The notes: generated from the letters alone by a model not told the origin. 64,000 nt of DNA from Gemmatimonadales bacterium (GCA_020633775.1 JACKDA010000002.1:155419-219418), one strand, 5' to 3'. Counted from the stretch's first letter, positions 43,069-52,948 are shown. Made by a program: numbers and translations.

Positions 43069-44175
43069 ATGCCTCGACTCCCCCACCTCTCCCTGCTCGG
43101 GATCGCCCTCGTCGGGTGCACGAGCGAGCCCGTCGCCCTGCCGACCGGCCCCACGGTTGCTTTGGTCGACTCCGTCGTCGTGGCCGACGCCGACACCTTC
43201 CCCCGACGCGAGGGGGCGCGCACCCTCGCCATGAGCCCGCGCGGTGACCTGTTCGCCGAGATCATCGACGGGGTGGTCCAGTTCGCCCCGGATGGGGAAT
43301 TCGTCCGGCGGCTCGGCGGTGCGGGAGAGGAACCAGGCAGTCTCCGCCAGGTGTCGGGGATGGCCGTCGAACCCGGCGGCACCACCCTGGCGGTCATGAG
43401 CGTCGGCCGGAGCCGGCTGGTGCGGTTCCGGATCCGCGATGGGCGCCTCCTCGGGGAAGTGAACGTGCCGGAACCGGTCGAGGTCGGCCAGCACTGGCTC
43501 TTCGAGGGCGATACCGTCCGGATTCCCGCGCTGATGGGCGGGACCGGGTTCCGCCGCTGGATCCCGCGTCGCAACACGGTGGATTCCTGGGGCCAGTCGC
43601 CCCCCTCGCCGCTCGGCTCGACCCGCGGCTACCTGGTCGGTGGCGAATTCGCCGCGGCCCGCCACGACGCGGACCTCCTCGCGACCGTGCCCGGCGACAG
43701 CACGCTGGCGCTCTACGGGCCGGCGGGTTGGGTGAAGGGGAAGGTCACCCTGCCGGTCGTCCGGCGTGGCCTCGCGACCGGCACCCCGGAGGAGCAGCTG
43801 CGGCAGATGATGCAGCCGGGCGCCCAGAATGATGGCGTCGTCGTCCCGACGGTCCTCGGCGTCCACCGCCGTCCCGATGGCAGGTACGTCGTGGTCCACT
43901 ACCAGTCGGAATCGCAGGACCTCGAGGGGACCTCCCGGCTCGAGTTCGCCCGCGCGAACTACTGGATCTCCCTCCTCTCGGCCGACCTCGCCCAGGGCTG
44001 CGTGGACGGCCAGCTGCCGGATCCCCCGGCGGAACTCGTGCGGCCGATCTTCCACGGCGATACCGTGTCGCTCTATGTCCGCCACGAGTCGGCAGGGGAC
44101 GGGGTTCGGCACGTGCTCCGGAAGTATCTGGTGAGTGAGACCGGCTGCCAGTGGCTACCGGTCGGTTCGGGATGA
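43069..44175 (+). CDS. Hypothetical lipoprotein, NHL-type beta-propeller
   Basis: 368 residues. The lipobox is GIALVGC. The segments MSPRGDLFAEIIDGVVQFAP, EEPGSLRQVSGMAVEPGG and VLGVHRRPDGRYVVVHYQ look like blades of a six-bladed propeller of the kind seen in exported Gemmatimonadota and Bacteroidetes proteins. The function is unknown. The start ATG lies 94 bases from the divergent phosphatase gene. Confidence 0.65.
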   Translation: MPRLPHLSLLGIALVGCTSEPVALPTGPTVALVDSVVVADADTFPRREGARTLAMSPRGDLFAEIIDGVVQFAPDGEFVRRLGGAGEEPGSLRQVSGMAVEPGGTTLAVMSVGRSRLVRFRIRDGRLLGEVNVPEPVEVGQHWLFEGDTVRIPALMGGTGFRRWIPRRNTVDSWGQSPPSPLGSTRGYLVGGEFAAARHDADLLATVPGDSTLALYGPAGWVKGKVTLPVVRRGLATGTPEEQLRQMMQPGAQNDGVVVPTVLGVHRRPDGRYVVVHYQSESQDLEGTSRLEFARANYWISLLSADLAQGCVDGQLPDPPAELVRPIFHGDTVSLYVRHESAGDGVRHVLRKYLVSETGCQWLPVGSG

Positions 44176-44204
44176 CCTGACCGGTCGTCATCCGGCGGAT
44201 TTGT

Positions 44205-44280
44205 TGCCCTGAGCGACTGTCACCCTGAGCGACTGTCACCCTGAGCGAAGCGAAGGGGAAGCGAAGGGGAAGCGAAGGGG
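44205..44280 (+). repeat. Family B hairpin repeat with internal tandem duplication
   Basis: A truncated copy is followed by two cores TGTCACCCTGAGC at 44218 and 44234, spaced 16 bases, then GAAGCGAAGGG-type units three times. The full copy reads TGTCACCCTGAGCGAAGCGAAGGGG: CCCT/AGGG outer stem, GA facing GA, and GC-GAA-GC at the tip. It is the only family B site outside the kinase array and right edge. Confidence 0.82.
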
Positions 44281-44371
44281 CGCAAACCGTTTTCTAACAG
44301 GGCGAGGGTGACGCCGGCCGGGCCGCTCCGGTCTCGCCGACAGGAGATCGTTCCCCATCCCGGAGCCGAGC

Positions 44372-45313
44372 ATGTTCCCGGTCGCCCACCGCGCCGACAC
44401 CCGATCGTTTCGTTCCCTCCTGCAGGTCCTCGCCCTCGGCGCCGCCCTGGGCAGTCTCGGCTGCGGCGCGTCGCCGGTGATGGCGAGCTACGAGGCCGAT
44501 GACTGGACCGACACCTTCATGCAGGCCAACTACACCCGCTACTTCCGCGTGCACGTGCCGGATCGGCCGGAGCTCGGGCCGGCGGCCCCGCTGGTGCTGG
44601 CGTTCCACGGTACCAGCCAGACCGGCGAGCAGCTCGAGGCGATGTCGGGGCTGAACCAGGCCGCCGACGAGGCCGGGTTCATCGTCGTCTATCTCGAGGC
44701 GGCGGTCGGCGCGTGGGATGTCTTCGACTCGCTGGAGGAGTTCGGCCTCGACGAGGTGGGCTACGTGCGCGAGGTGATCGATCGGGTCAGCCAGGTGAAC
44801 GTGATCGATCGCCACCGGATCATCGCGGTCGGCTTGTCGAACGGCGGGGTGATCTCCCAGCGGCTCGCCTGCGACATGGCCGATCGACTGGCCGGCTTCG
44901 TCGCGGTCGCGGCCACGATGCCGAAGCCGCTCGCCGATCGGTGCCAGCCGTCGCGCCCGGTGAGCGCGTTCTACATCATCGGGACGGCCGACCCGTTCTT
45001 CCCGGTCACCGGCAGCAGCGTGCTGCGCACCGTCGACGAGACACTGCAGTTCTGGGGTGGGGCCAACGACTGCCGACGGGGACGCGTGCAATCGACATGG
45101 CAGGATCGCACCGACGACGGCACCCGCGCGTACTGGAGCCGGTACCGCGGCTGTGCCGGCGGGACCCGCGTCTGGATGGACAGCATCGTCGGCGGTGGCC
45201 ACGCCTGGCCGGATGGTGCGATCGCCGCGCCGGCGTCGTTCGGGCCGACGAGTCGCGACGTGTCGGCCAACGACGAGATCGTGCGCTTCCTCGAGGCGCT
45301 ACCGCGGGACTAA
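44372..45313 (+). CDS. PHB-depolymerase/feruloyl-esterase-like lipoprotein
   Basis: 313 residues. A signal sequence ends ALGSLGC. PLVLAFHGTSQTGEQLE holds the oxyanion loop, GLSNGGVISQRLACD the catalytic Ser, GTADPFFPVTG the Asp and GGGHAWPDG the His. This is the LpqC/PHB-depolymerase-like esterase fold. It may cleave polyester or feruloyl ester bonds outside the cytoplasm. Its stop overlaps the amidohydrolase stop on the other strand. Confidence 0.83.
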   Translation: MFPVAHRADTRSFRSLLQVLALGAALGSLGCGASPVMASYEADDWTDTFMQANYTRYFRVHVPDRPELGPAAPLVLAFHGTSQTGEQLEAMSGLNQAADEAGFIVVYLEAAVGAWDVFDSLEEFGLDEVGYVREVIDRVSQVNVIDRHRIIAVGLSNGGVISQRLACDMADRLAGFVAVAATMPKPLADRCQPSRPVSAFYIIGTADPFFPVTGSSVLRTVDETLQFWGGANDCRRGRVQSTWQDRTDDGTRAYWSRYRGCAGGTRVWMDSIVGGGHAWPDGAIAAPASFGPTSRDVSANDEIVRFLEALPRD

Positions 45314-46701
45314 CGCGGCGCCTCGGACCGGGTGGCCCCGTCGACCTGCACCACGCGGCCACCCCGGACGACCATCACGATCTCCCGCGTGTTGCGGATC
45401 TCCGCGGTCGGGTCGGCGCGAAGGACCACGAGGTCGGCGCGCTTGCCCACCGCCACCGTGCCGATGCTGTCGGCGAGTCCGAGCGCCTCCGCCCCATATC
45501 GGGTCGCCATCTGCAGGATCTCCGCCGCCGGAATCCCCGCCTCCGCGTAGAGCGACATCTCGTAGTGGAACGACGTCCCGGGTGTAATCCACGAGTTGCC
45601 GACGTCCGTGCCGACGCCGAGTCGGACCCCACGGGCGTGGAAGGCGCGGGTGATGCCGAGCACGCCGGGCCAGTAGATCGTCTCGAGCAGCCGCGCCTCG
45701 GCGGTGTCGACGTCGTCACCGTACTGCGGGTGCCGCGTGCGCCAGCCCTCGTCCCACCAGCCCGCGAGGTCTCGCTCGGGTGCCAGGGCGGTCTCGAACA
45801 GCGGGAGCAAGCTGGCATCGCGTCCGAGCCCCGAGGCCTGCGTGATCGCGAGGGTCGGGACGACGGTGACGTCGCGGTCGCGCAGTCGATGGACCAGGGT
45901 GTCGAACGCCGGTCCGTTCGGTGCATCGGCATAGCCGCGATACCACTCCTCATCCGTGGCCGATGCGGGATCCGGCAGGTTCACCAGCGGATCCATCGGG
46001 GTGCCGTAGCCCGAGTGGACCAGCATCCGCACGCCACGCTCCGCCGCGTCGGTCCAGGTCGTGGCGCCGGCGTGGGCGATGACGGGGAGCCCCGCGCGCC
46101 CGGCTTCCTCGACCGCCGCGGTCACCAGCGGGGGCGGCATGCCGCTGTACACCTTGATGAAGTCCACGCCGAGGGCGGCCTGCCGGCGCACCTCCGCCCG
46201 GACCCCTGCCTCGTCGTCGACCAGGACGGCCCACTCGAGTGGCCCCGTTGTTCCGGGCTGGTGATCGATGATCTCGCCGGCGCTCAGCATCCGCGGCATG
46301 TCCTCGCCGAGTCGGTCGCGGAGGGTCGGGCCGGCGCCGGGACGCGCCCCGGGGTTGAGGATCGTGGTGACCCCGTAGCGAAGGAGCTGCCGGAGCACTG
46401 CCTCCTGCACCACCGAGTCGGGGGGGAGGTGCACGTGGAGGTCGATGAAGCCCGGGAGGAGGTAGTGCCCCTCGAGATCCAGCACCGTTGTCGCTTCGGG
46501 AGTCGCCCCGGACGCCGGCGTGATCGAGATGATCTCGCCATCGCGGATCGCGACGTCCATCGGGCCGGTGGGCAGAGCACCCGTTCCGTCGATCACGTGG
46601 ACGCGGTGCAGGACGAGGTCGGCCGCCTGCGGGGAACCGCAGGCCAGCGTGGCGAGGGACGCGGTGAGGAGCAGCGTACGCGCGGTGCCCGGCATGGCCA
46701 T
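45310..46701 (-). CDS. Secreted amidohydrolase
   Basis: 463 residues. A signal peptide with a Cys (LATLACGS) suggests a lipoprotein. The amidohydrolase metal site is DLHVHLP (H-x-H), VDFIKVYSG (bridging Lys), LPVIAHAGA and LVHSGYG (His) and LGVGTDVGNS (Asp). It resembles imidazolonepropionase/prolidase-type enzymes used on cyclic amides or dipeptides. It is followed by a DinB-like gene transcribed ahead of it on the same strand, only a base or two away. Confidence 0.85.
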   Translation of the reverse strand: MAMPGTARTLLLTASLATLACGSPQAADLVLHRVHVIDGTGALPTGPMDVAIRDGEIISITPASGATPEATTVLDLEGHYLLPGFIDLHVHLPPDSVVQEAVLRQLLRYGVTTILNPGARPGAGPTLRDRLGEDMPRMLSAGEIIDHQPGTTGPLEWAVLVDDEAGVRAEVRRQAALGVDFIKVYSGMPPPLVTAAVEEAGRAGLPVIAHAGATTWTDAAERGVRMLVHSGYGTPMDPLVNLPDPASATDEEWYRGYADAPNGPAFDTLVHRLRDRDVTVVPTLAITQASGLGRDASLLPLFETALAPERDLAGWWDEGWRTRHPQYGDDVDTAEARLLETIYWPGVLGITRAFHARGVRLGVGTDVGNSWITPGTSFHYEMSLYAEAGIPAAEILQMATRYGAEALGLADSIGTVAVGKRADLVVLRADPTAEIRNTREIVMVVRGGRVVQVDGATRSEAPR

Positions 46702-46702
46702 C

Positions 46703-47185
46703 CTAGTCCGGCCGTGCCGGCGGCGGCTGGTCGGGGCCGAGTCGGTCGGCGCGGACGTCGGCGTGGAGGAAGTTCTCGCTGGCGACCGGGGCCTCGGCGA
46801 GGCGCCGCAACATTGCGAGCTGGCCGACGTGGGTCATCGTGTCGGCGAGGGTCCCCTGGAGCAGCTGCTCGGTGGTGAACGCGCCAGGGGTGGCGCCGGA
46901 GCGCAGCAGGTCGCGCACCCGTGCCAGCATCGCATGGAAGCGATCGAGTTCCTCGGCGAAGCTCGGCAGCGGCTCCGGCGCGTGCGGATAGCTCCCTCCG
47001 AGGAACAGCGTCTCGGTGTAGCCCATGAGTGACGTCATGTGGCCGATCAGCTGGGTCGGGGTGCGGGCGCCGTGGCCGGCCTCGAAGTGCGGGTAGTGCG
47101 CCGGTGCCCCGCGCACCGCCTTCTGGGTCCGATAGGCGATCGCGGCGAGGAAGTGGCAGAGGAGGTCGCGGTCACGGTCGAGCAT
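46703..47185 (-). CDS. DinB-like protein
   Basis: 160 residues. THVGQLAMLRRLAE at the C-terminus supplies the typical DinB His, and QLIGHMTSLMGYTETLF the first His region. The ATG at 47185 is preferred over the longer frame that extends into the kinase promoter. It ends next to the amidohydrolase start, so the two are probably co-transcribed. Confidence 0.75.
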   Translation of the reverse strand: MLDRDRDLLCHFLAAIAYRTQKAVRGAPAHYPHFEAGHGARTPTQLIGHMTSLMGYTETLFLGGSYPHAPEPLPSFAEELDRFHAMLARVRDLLRSGATPGAFTTEQLLQGTLADTMTHVGQLAMLRRLAEAPVASENFLHADVRADRLGPDQPPPARPD

Positions 47186-47295
47186 GGGGTCTCCCGGGTG
47201 CTGAGGCGGCGAAGGCGCCACCGGCAACATATCGCGGGACGGTGGCCCTCGGCCCCGATCGGGCGTAACCTTCCCTGTCCCCCCAAGGAGCATCC

Positions 47296-49965
47296 CTGAC
47301 CGAATCCCTGGACCGCCTCGCGGCGGCGTTGTCGGACCGCTACCGCCTCGAGCGCGAACTCGGCGCCGGCGGGATGGCGAACGTCTACCTCGCCGACGAC
47401 CTGAAGCATCAGCGCAAGGTTGCCATCAAGGTGATGCGTCCCGAGCTGGCGGCGGTGATCGGCGCCGAGCGGTTCCTCGCCGAGATTCGCACGACGGCCA
47501 ACCTGCAGCACCCGCACATCCTGCCGCTGCACGACTCCGGCGAGGTGCAGGGGACGGTGTTCTACGTGATGCCGTATGTCGAGGGCGAATCGCTCCGCGA
47601 CCGGCTCGACCGCGAGCAGCAGCTTCCCGTCGCCGAGGCGCTCCGGATCGTGAGCGAGGTGGCGGCCGCGCTCGACTATGCGCACCGGCACGGCGTGATC
47701 CACCGCGACATCAAGCCCGAGAATATCCTGCTGCACGACGGCAGTGCGCTGGTGGCCGACTTCGGGATCGCGCTGGCCGCGAGCCGCACCGAGGGCGGGA
47801 CCCGGATGACCGAGACCGGGATGTCGCTCGGCACGCCGACCTACATGAGCCCCGAGCAGGCGATGGGCGAGCGCACGCTCGATGCGCGCACCGACATCTA
47901 CGCCCTCGGCTGCGTGCTCTACGAATCGCTGGTGGGGGAGCCGCCATTCACCGGCCCCTCGGCCCAGGCGATCATCGCCCGCGTGATGACCGAGTCGCCG
48001 CGCAGCCTCACGGCACAGCGCAACACGGTGCCGCCGCACGTCGATGCGGCGATGCACGTCGCGCTCGCCAAGCTGCCGGCCGACCGGTTCGCCTCCGCGG
48101 CGGAGTTCGCGGCCGCGCTCGCCGGCGATGCCTCGACCAGCCGCTATGCGACGGCGCCGGCCGCGGTGGTGGTCTCACCGGCCTCGGGACGGTGGACCCT
48201 CGGTGCCCTCGCCGTCGCCGCCCTGGGGGTCGCGTTCGGCGCCTGGGGCCTCACGCGGGATCGCTCGCCGACCGCCGCGCCCAGCGTCGCCTTCACGCTG
48301 GACGGGACGGGGCCGGCCGCGCCGTCGTTCCGCGACGTCATCCGCTTCGGCATCTCGATCTCGCCCGATGGCATGCGGATCGTCTATCCCGGGCTCCGCG
48401 GCGGTCGTGACGTGCTCCTCCTTCGCGAACTCGGCTCGCTCGACACCCGGGTTCTCGAGGGGACCGAGGGGGCGCTCGATCAGGTCTTCTCGCCCGATGG
48501 ACGCGAGGTGGTCTTTCGCCGCGGCACCACCCTGCTGCGCCTGGCCCTCGAGAACACCGCACCGGTGGTGGTGGCCGAGATCGGGCAATCGCCCGCGCTC
48601 TACGGCCTCCTCTGGCGGGCGGACGGGATGATCTACTACCTCCTCGAGGCATCGCGCGCCATCTATCGCGTCCCGGCCGACGGCAGTGCCCCGCCGGTGC
48701 CCACGCCGCTGCCCGACTCGCTGGGACTCATCAGCGAGCTCAACGAGGTTCCCGGGACCGAATGGTTGCTCACGACACAGGTCCGGGATGCCGGCGCCGG
48801 GGCGGTGCTCGCCATCTCGACGCGCACGGGCGAGGTGCGCTCGACCAAGGCGATCGGGCTGGGGGCGCGGCTCACGGCCGATGGTCGCCACCTCCTCCTC
48901 GGCAAGCCCAACGGGGTCGTGACGCTCACCGCGTTCGATCCCGACCGGCTCGAGGTCGTTGGCCCGGAGGTGGCCGTGCACCAGGGCGTGCAGCAGACCG
49001 TGATCGGGTTGCCGAGCGTGTCCCTCGCCACGAACGGGACCCTCGTGTACATCTCGGGGGCCGGGCGGGAGCGGACCATCGTCGAGGTCACCCGGGAGGG
49101 ACGCGAGCGGACCCTGGTCGGCGAACCCGCCGAGTACAAGGACCCCCGCTGGTCGCCGGACAGGACCCGCTTCGCGGTGGAAAAGGTCGTCGGCACGGCG
49201 GGCGACATCTGGATCCACGACACCAGGGCCGGCACCAGCACCCGGCTCACGAACGGCAGCGAGAACCTCTACCCGATCTGGACCCCCGACGGGCGACGGC
49301 TCGTCTTCACCTCGCGCCGCTCCGGGCTGGCCGGCCTCTGGATCCAGCCGGCGGATGGCGGCGGTGAGCCGGAACCGCTGGAGCAGGGCGCCGAATCGAT
49401 GCTCCGGTTTCCGCACGCGATCACCGCCGACGGGACGACACTGTTGATCCGGACCAACGCCGCCACGACCGGGATGGACATCGGGGCGATGGCGCTCGAC
49501 GGCTCGACGCCGCCCCGCGACGTGATGGTCACCCCGGACAACGAGGGCTCGCCGACGCTCTCGCCGGACGGCCGGTGGATGGCGTACATCTCCGACGCCT
49601 CTGGGATCAACGAGGTGTACGTGACGCCGTGGCCCGACGTCGGGCGCCGGGCCCAGGTCTCGTCGGGGGGCGGCGTGGAGCCGCAGTGGAACCCGCAGGG
49701 GGGCGAGCTGTTCTATCGCACTGGCGACGCGCTCGTGGCCGCGACGCTGACCGCGCGCGATGGCCTGCTGGTGCCGTCGCGCCGCGACACGCTGTTCACC
49801 GGCAACTACTTCGGCCAGCCCCGCTGGCCCGAGTACGATGTCTCGGCCGACGGGGAGCGGTTCCTCATGCTCAAGGAGGGCGAGGCACGGCAGGAGATCG
49901 TGGTCGTCACCGAATGGTTGCGGCAGGCAGTGGCCCAGCTCGAGCGCGACGGAGGGGGGCAGTGA
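47296..49965 (+). CDS. Ser/Thr kinase with PD40/TolB-like C-terminal domain (array kinase 1)
   Basis: 889 residues if started at CTG 47296. The frame has no ATG, GTG or TTG before TTG 47329, yet homologous residues (LTESLDRLAAALSDRYRLER) begin at the CTG, which lies five bases after AAGGAG (47285-47290). The kinase domain has GAGGMANVYLA, catalytic Lys45 in KVAIKV, HRDIKPEN and DFGIA. One membrane helix (about 295-315) follows. The C-terminal half is a PD40/WD40-like propeller with SPDG blades (SPDGMRIVYP, SPDGREVVF, TPDGRRLVF, SPDGRWMAYI). Signals sensed outside the membrane probably control the kinase. Confidence 0.9.
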   Translation: MTESLDRLAAALSDRYRLERELGAGGMANVYLADDLKHQRKVAIKVMRPELAAVIGAERFLAEIRTTANLQHPHILPLHDSGEVQGTVFYVMPYVEGESLRDRLDREQQLPVAEALRIVSEVAAALDYAHRHGVIHRDIKPENILLHDGSALVADFGIALAASRTEGGTRMTETGMSLGTPTYMSPEQAMGERTLDARTDIYALGCVLYESLVGEPPFTGPSAQAIIARVMTESPRSLTAQRNTVPPHVDAAMHVALAKLPADRFASAAEFAAALAGDASTSRYATAPAAVVVSPASGRWTLGALAVAALGVAFGAWGLTRDRSPTAAPSVAFTLDGTGPAAPSFRDVIRFGISISPDGMRIVYPGLRGGRDVLLLRELGSLDTRVLEGTEGALDQVFSPDGREVVFRRGTTLLRLALENTAPVVVAEIGQSPALYGLLWRADGMIYYLLEASRAIYRVPADGSAPPVPTPLPDSLGLISELNEVPGTEWLLTTQVRDAGAGAVLAISTRTGEVRSTKAIGLGARLTADGRHLLLGKPNGVVTLTAFDPDRLEVVGPEVAVHQGVQQTVIGLPSVSLATNGTLVYISGAGRERTIVEVTREGRERTLVGEPAEYKDPRWSPDRTRFAVEKVVGTAGDIWIHDTRAGTSTRLTNGSENLYPIWTPDGRRLVFTSRRSGLAGLWIQPADGGGEPEPLEQGAESMLRFPHAITADGTTLLIRTNAATTGMDIGAMALDGSTPPRDVMVTPDNEGSPTLSPDGRWMAYISDASGINEVYVTPWPDVGRRAQVSSGGGVEPQWNPQGGELFYRTGDALVAATLTARDGLLVPSRRDTLFTGNYFGQPRWPEYDVSADGERFLMLKEGEARQEIVVVTEWLRQAVAQLERDGGGQ

Positions 49966-50085
49966 CCCTTCGCGCGCTCCGCGCGCTCAGGGTGACACGG
50001 TGCAGGTACGCTGTCACCCCGAGCCGCAGGCGAGGGGGAGGAGCCATGCGGCAGGTATCGCCCCCTCGCTGCGCTCGGGGTGACA
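49964..50085 (+). repeat. Family B hairpin group in kinase spacer 1-2
   Basis: Three elements: 49964-49997 (read in reverse, stem GCGCGC-GGA-GCGCGC inside CCCT/AGGG), 50012-50041 (GCC-GCA-GGC) and about 50060-50085 in reverse (GC-GCA-GC). The TGA stop of kinase 1 is the first base triplet of the first element. GGAG before the next GTG lies just after the group. Confidence 0.85.
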
Positions 50086-50107
50086 GTCCCGGTCTGGAGC
50101 TGATCCC

Positions 50108-52807
50108 GTGACCCTCGACGCCCTCACCGCCGCACTGAGTGACCGCTACCGCCTCGAGCGCGAGCTCGGGGCCGGCGGGATGGCCACGGTGTACCTCGCG
50201 CAGGACCTGAAGCACGATCGCCAGGTCGCCATCAAGGTGCTGCACCCCGACCTCGGTGCGGCCCTCGGCGGCGAGCGCTTCCTCGCGGAGATCCGCACGA
50301 CCGCCCGGCTCCAGCACCCGCACATCCTCCCGCTTCTCGACAGCGGCGACGCCGGGGGCCTCCTCTACTACGTCATGCCGCTGGTCACCGGCGAGACGCT
50401 TCGCACCCGGCTCGAGCGCGAGCGGCAGCTGCCGATCGCCGATGCCGTGCGCATTGCCCGGGAGGTTGCCAGCGCGCTGGACTACGCCCATCGCCAGGGC
50501 GTGATCCACCGCGACATCAAGCCCGAGAACATCCTGCTGCACGATGGCCAGGCGCTGGTCGCCGACTTCGGCATCGCCCTGGCCGTGCAGAGCGCCGGCG
50601 GTGAGCGCATGACCCAGACCGGCCTCTCGCTCGGCACGCCGCAGTACATGAGTCCCGAGCAGGCGATGGGCGAGAAGCAGATCGATGCGCGCAGCGACGT
50701 GTACGCGCTGGCGGCGGTCACCTACGAGATGCTGGCGGGCGATGCCCCCTTCACGGGCGGCAGCGTGCAGGCGATCGTCGCGAAGATCATGACCGAGAAG
50801 CCCACGCCGCTGCACACGCTCCGCGACACGGTGCCGCCCCACGTGGAAGCGGCCGTGCTCACGGGCCTCGCCAAGCTCCCGGCCGATCGCCACGCCACGG
50901 CGGCGGAGTTCGCCACCGCCCTCGTCACGACGACCGGCGTCCACGCCCCGCCGCACGGCGCCGCTCGCTCCGGCCCGTTCGGCCTCTCGGCGCGCGCCGC
51001 TGCCGGCATCATGGCTGGCCTGGCGGTGGTGACTGTTGGCGCCGTGGCCGCCGCGCTCACGGGTCGTGGCAACCGCGACGCACCACCGCGCGTGGCACGC
51101 TTCGAGGTCACGATGGCGCCCGACGAGGCCCTGGCGACGCCGGGCGGGACACGCTTCGCCTGGTCCCCTGACGGGACGATGTTCGTCTACACCGGCACCG
51201 GCAGTGCCGGCAACAATCTCTGGTCCCGGTCGCTCGATGCCCTCGTGCCCGTCCCGCTGCGCGGCTCGGAGCGCGCGACCTCGCCGACCTTCTCGCCGGA
51301 TGGGCGCGAGATCGCCTTCGTGACGACCGCCCCCTTCTCGATCCGCGTGATGCCACGCACCGGCGGCACGGCACGCGTCGTCGCCGAGGGGCAGAATGCC
51401 GCCGGCGGCGGGGTTGCGTGGTCGGAGGATGGCTTCCTCTACTTCGATGGCGGGACGGGGCTGGCGCGTGTCCGCCCCGATGGGAGCGAGCACGAGATGG
51501 TCATGCCGCTCGACACCGCGCGCGGGGAGATCGGGATGGCGTGGCCGCGGGTCCTCCCCGAGGGCCGCGGCATCCTGATGCGGATCCGGCGGGCGGGCGA
51601 GGCGATGACCGACTGGTCCATCATCGCCTTCGATCCGCAGGCGAGGGTGCGCAGGGATCTCGTGCGCGGCGTCTTCGCCATCTACAGCCCCACGACCGGA
51701 CACCTGCTCTGGGTCACCGGCGACGGCACGCTGATGGCCCAGGCCCTCGACCTCGACCAGCTCACGCTCCGCGGCGAGCCGACCCGGCTCTGGGACAACA
51801 TCTACCTCGGCGGCTTCGGCGCTGCCGACGTGGTGCTCTCCTCCTCGGGTGACCTGCTGTACATGGCGGGGTCGGGGACGGAGACCAGCATCGGCTCCCT
51901 CGCGTGGGTCGATCGCCGCGGCCGATCCACCATCGTGGACAGCACAGGCATCAACGGGCTGGTGCGTGCCCTCGCCCTCGCACCCGATGGGCGGTCCGCC
52001 GCGCTCTCCCTCGAGCGCGCCACCGATGCCACCAACCTGTCGCGCATCTGGATCGCTCCCCTGGGCGGGGGACCGCTGCAACTGGTGACCACCGAGGACA
52101 AGCCCGTCACCCTGCCGACCTGGGAGAGCGACAGCCGGTCGCTGCTCTACGTCAGCGATCAGGGGACGACGATCTACCGGCGTCGCACCGATGGAGGTGG
52201 GGTGCCCGAAGCGGTGGCGACCGTGTCGCGCGGCATCGTGGGAATGACCGTGGACCCGACCGGACGCTCCCTGGTGCTGATCGGCGAGGATTCCGGCGAG
52301 CGCCGGCGTGAGCTGCTCAACCTCCGCCTGACGGGAGACCGCACCCCGACCGTCCTCCCGGTCCCGATCGGGACCAACCGGGAGCCGCCCGTCCTCTCGC
52401 CCGACGGGCGCTGGCTGGCCTATGTCTCGCCGCTGGGCGGACGGGAGGATGTCTACGTGAGTCCCTACCCGGACATCACGGCGGGCCGGGTCCAGGTCTC
52501 CGCGTCCGGTGGCGGCGCCCCGCGCTGGAACCGGCAGGGCGGGGAGCTCTTCTACGTGAACGACGCGGGGGCCATCGTCTCGGTGCGGTTCGCCACGACC
52601 GACGGCTTCCGGATCCTCTCCACCGAGGAGCTGTTCACCCCGAGCGGCTTCCGGGGTGGCGACGGCCGGGTGTACTACGACCCGGCGCCCGATGGCGAGC
52701 GGTTCCTCATGGTCGACATCGGTGCGCAGGGCAGGGGCAGGGGAGCGGCGGGGCCGATCCTGGTCCAGCACTTCACCACCGAGTTGCAGGCGAGGGTGGC
52801 ACCGTGA
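50108..52807 (+). CDS. Ser/Thr kinase with PD40/TolB-like C-terminal domain (array kinase 2)
   Basis: 899 residues, GTG start with GGAG eight bases upstream. Glycine loop GAGGMATVYLA, catalytic Lys43, HRD at 134-136, DFG at 153-155, and activation-loop end SLGTPQYMSPEQ. A single helix (AAGIMAGLAVVTVGAVAAAL) crosses the membrane near residue 300. The C-terminal propeller has SPDGTMFVYTG, SPDGREIAFV and SPDGRWLAYVS. The kinase half is very similar to the other array members, while the C-terminal half differs more, suggesting different inputs into one type of output. Confidence 0.92.
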   Translation: MTLDALTAALSDRYRLERELGAGGMATVYLAQDLKHDRQVAIKVLHPDLGAALGGERFLAEIRTTARLQHPHILPLLDSGDAGGLLYYVMPLVTGETLRTRLERERQLPIADAVRIAREVASALDYAHRQGVIHRDIKPENILLHDGQALVADFGIALAVQSAGGERMTQTGLSLGTPQYMSPEQAMGEKQIDARSDVYALAAVTYEMLAGDAPFTGGSVQAIVAKIMTEKPTPLHTLRDTVPPHVEAAVLTGLAKLPADRHATAAEFATALVTTTGVHAPPHGAARSGPFGLSARAAAGIMAGLAVVTVGAVAAALTGRGNRDAPPRVARFEVTMAPDEALATPGGTRFAWSPDGTMFVYTGTGSAGNNLWSRSLDALVPVPLRGSERATSPTFSPDGREIAFVTTAPFSIRVMPRTGGTARVVAEGQNAAGGGVAWSEDGFLYFDGGTGLARVRPDGSEHEMVMPLDTARGEIGMAWPRVLPEGRGILMRIRRAGEAMTDWSIIAFDPQARVRRDLVRGVFAIYSPTTGHLLWVTGDGTLMAQALDLDQLTLRGEPTRLWDNIYLGGFGAADVVLSSSGDLLYMAGSGTETSIGSLAWVDRRGRSTIVDSTGINGLVRALALAPDGRSAALSLERATDATNLSRIWIAPLGGGPLQLVTTEDKPVTLPTWESDSRSLLYVSDQGTTIYRRRTDGGGVPEAVATVSRGIVGMTVDPTGRSLVLIGEDSGERRRELLNLRLTGDRTPTVLPVPIGTNREPPVLSPDGRWLAYVSPLGGREDVYVSPYPDITAGRVQVSASGGGAPRWNRQGGELFYVNDAGAIVSVRFATTDGFRILSTEELFTPSGFRGGDGRVYYDPAPDGERFLMVDIGAQGRGRGAAGPILVQHFTTELQARVAP

Positions 52808-52937
52808 CCCTTCGCGCGCTGCGCGCGCTCAGGGTGACACTTGTGCTCGGGCTGTCACCCCGAGCCGCAGGCGAGGGGGAGGAGCCATGCGGCAGGTATC
52901 GCCCCCTCGCTGCGCTCGGGGTGACATTCCCGGTATG
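52804..52937 (+). repeat. Family B hairpin group in kinase spacer 2-3
   Basis: Cores at 52827-52839 (reverse), 52853-52865 and 52914-52926 (reverse). The first hairpin loop is GCA instead of the GGA in spacer 1-2; otherwise the spacer is almost unchanged. The TGA of kinase 2 again opens the repeat. Confidence 0.85.
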
Positions 52938-52948
52938 GAGCTGACCCA

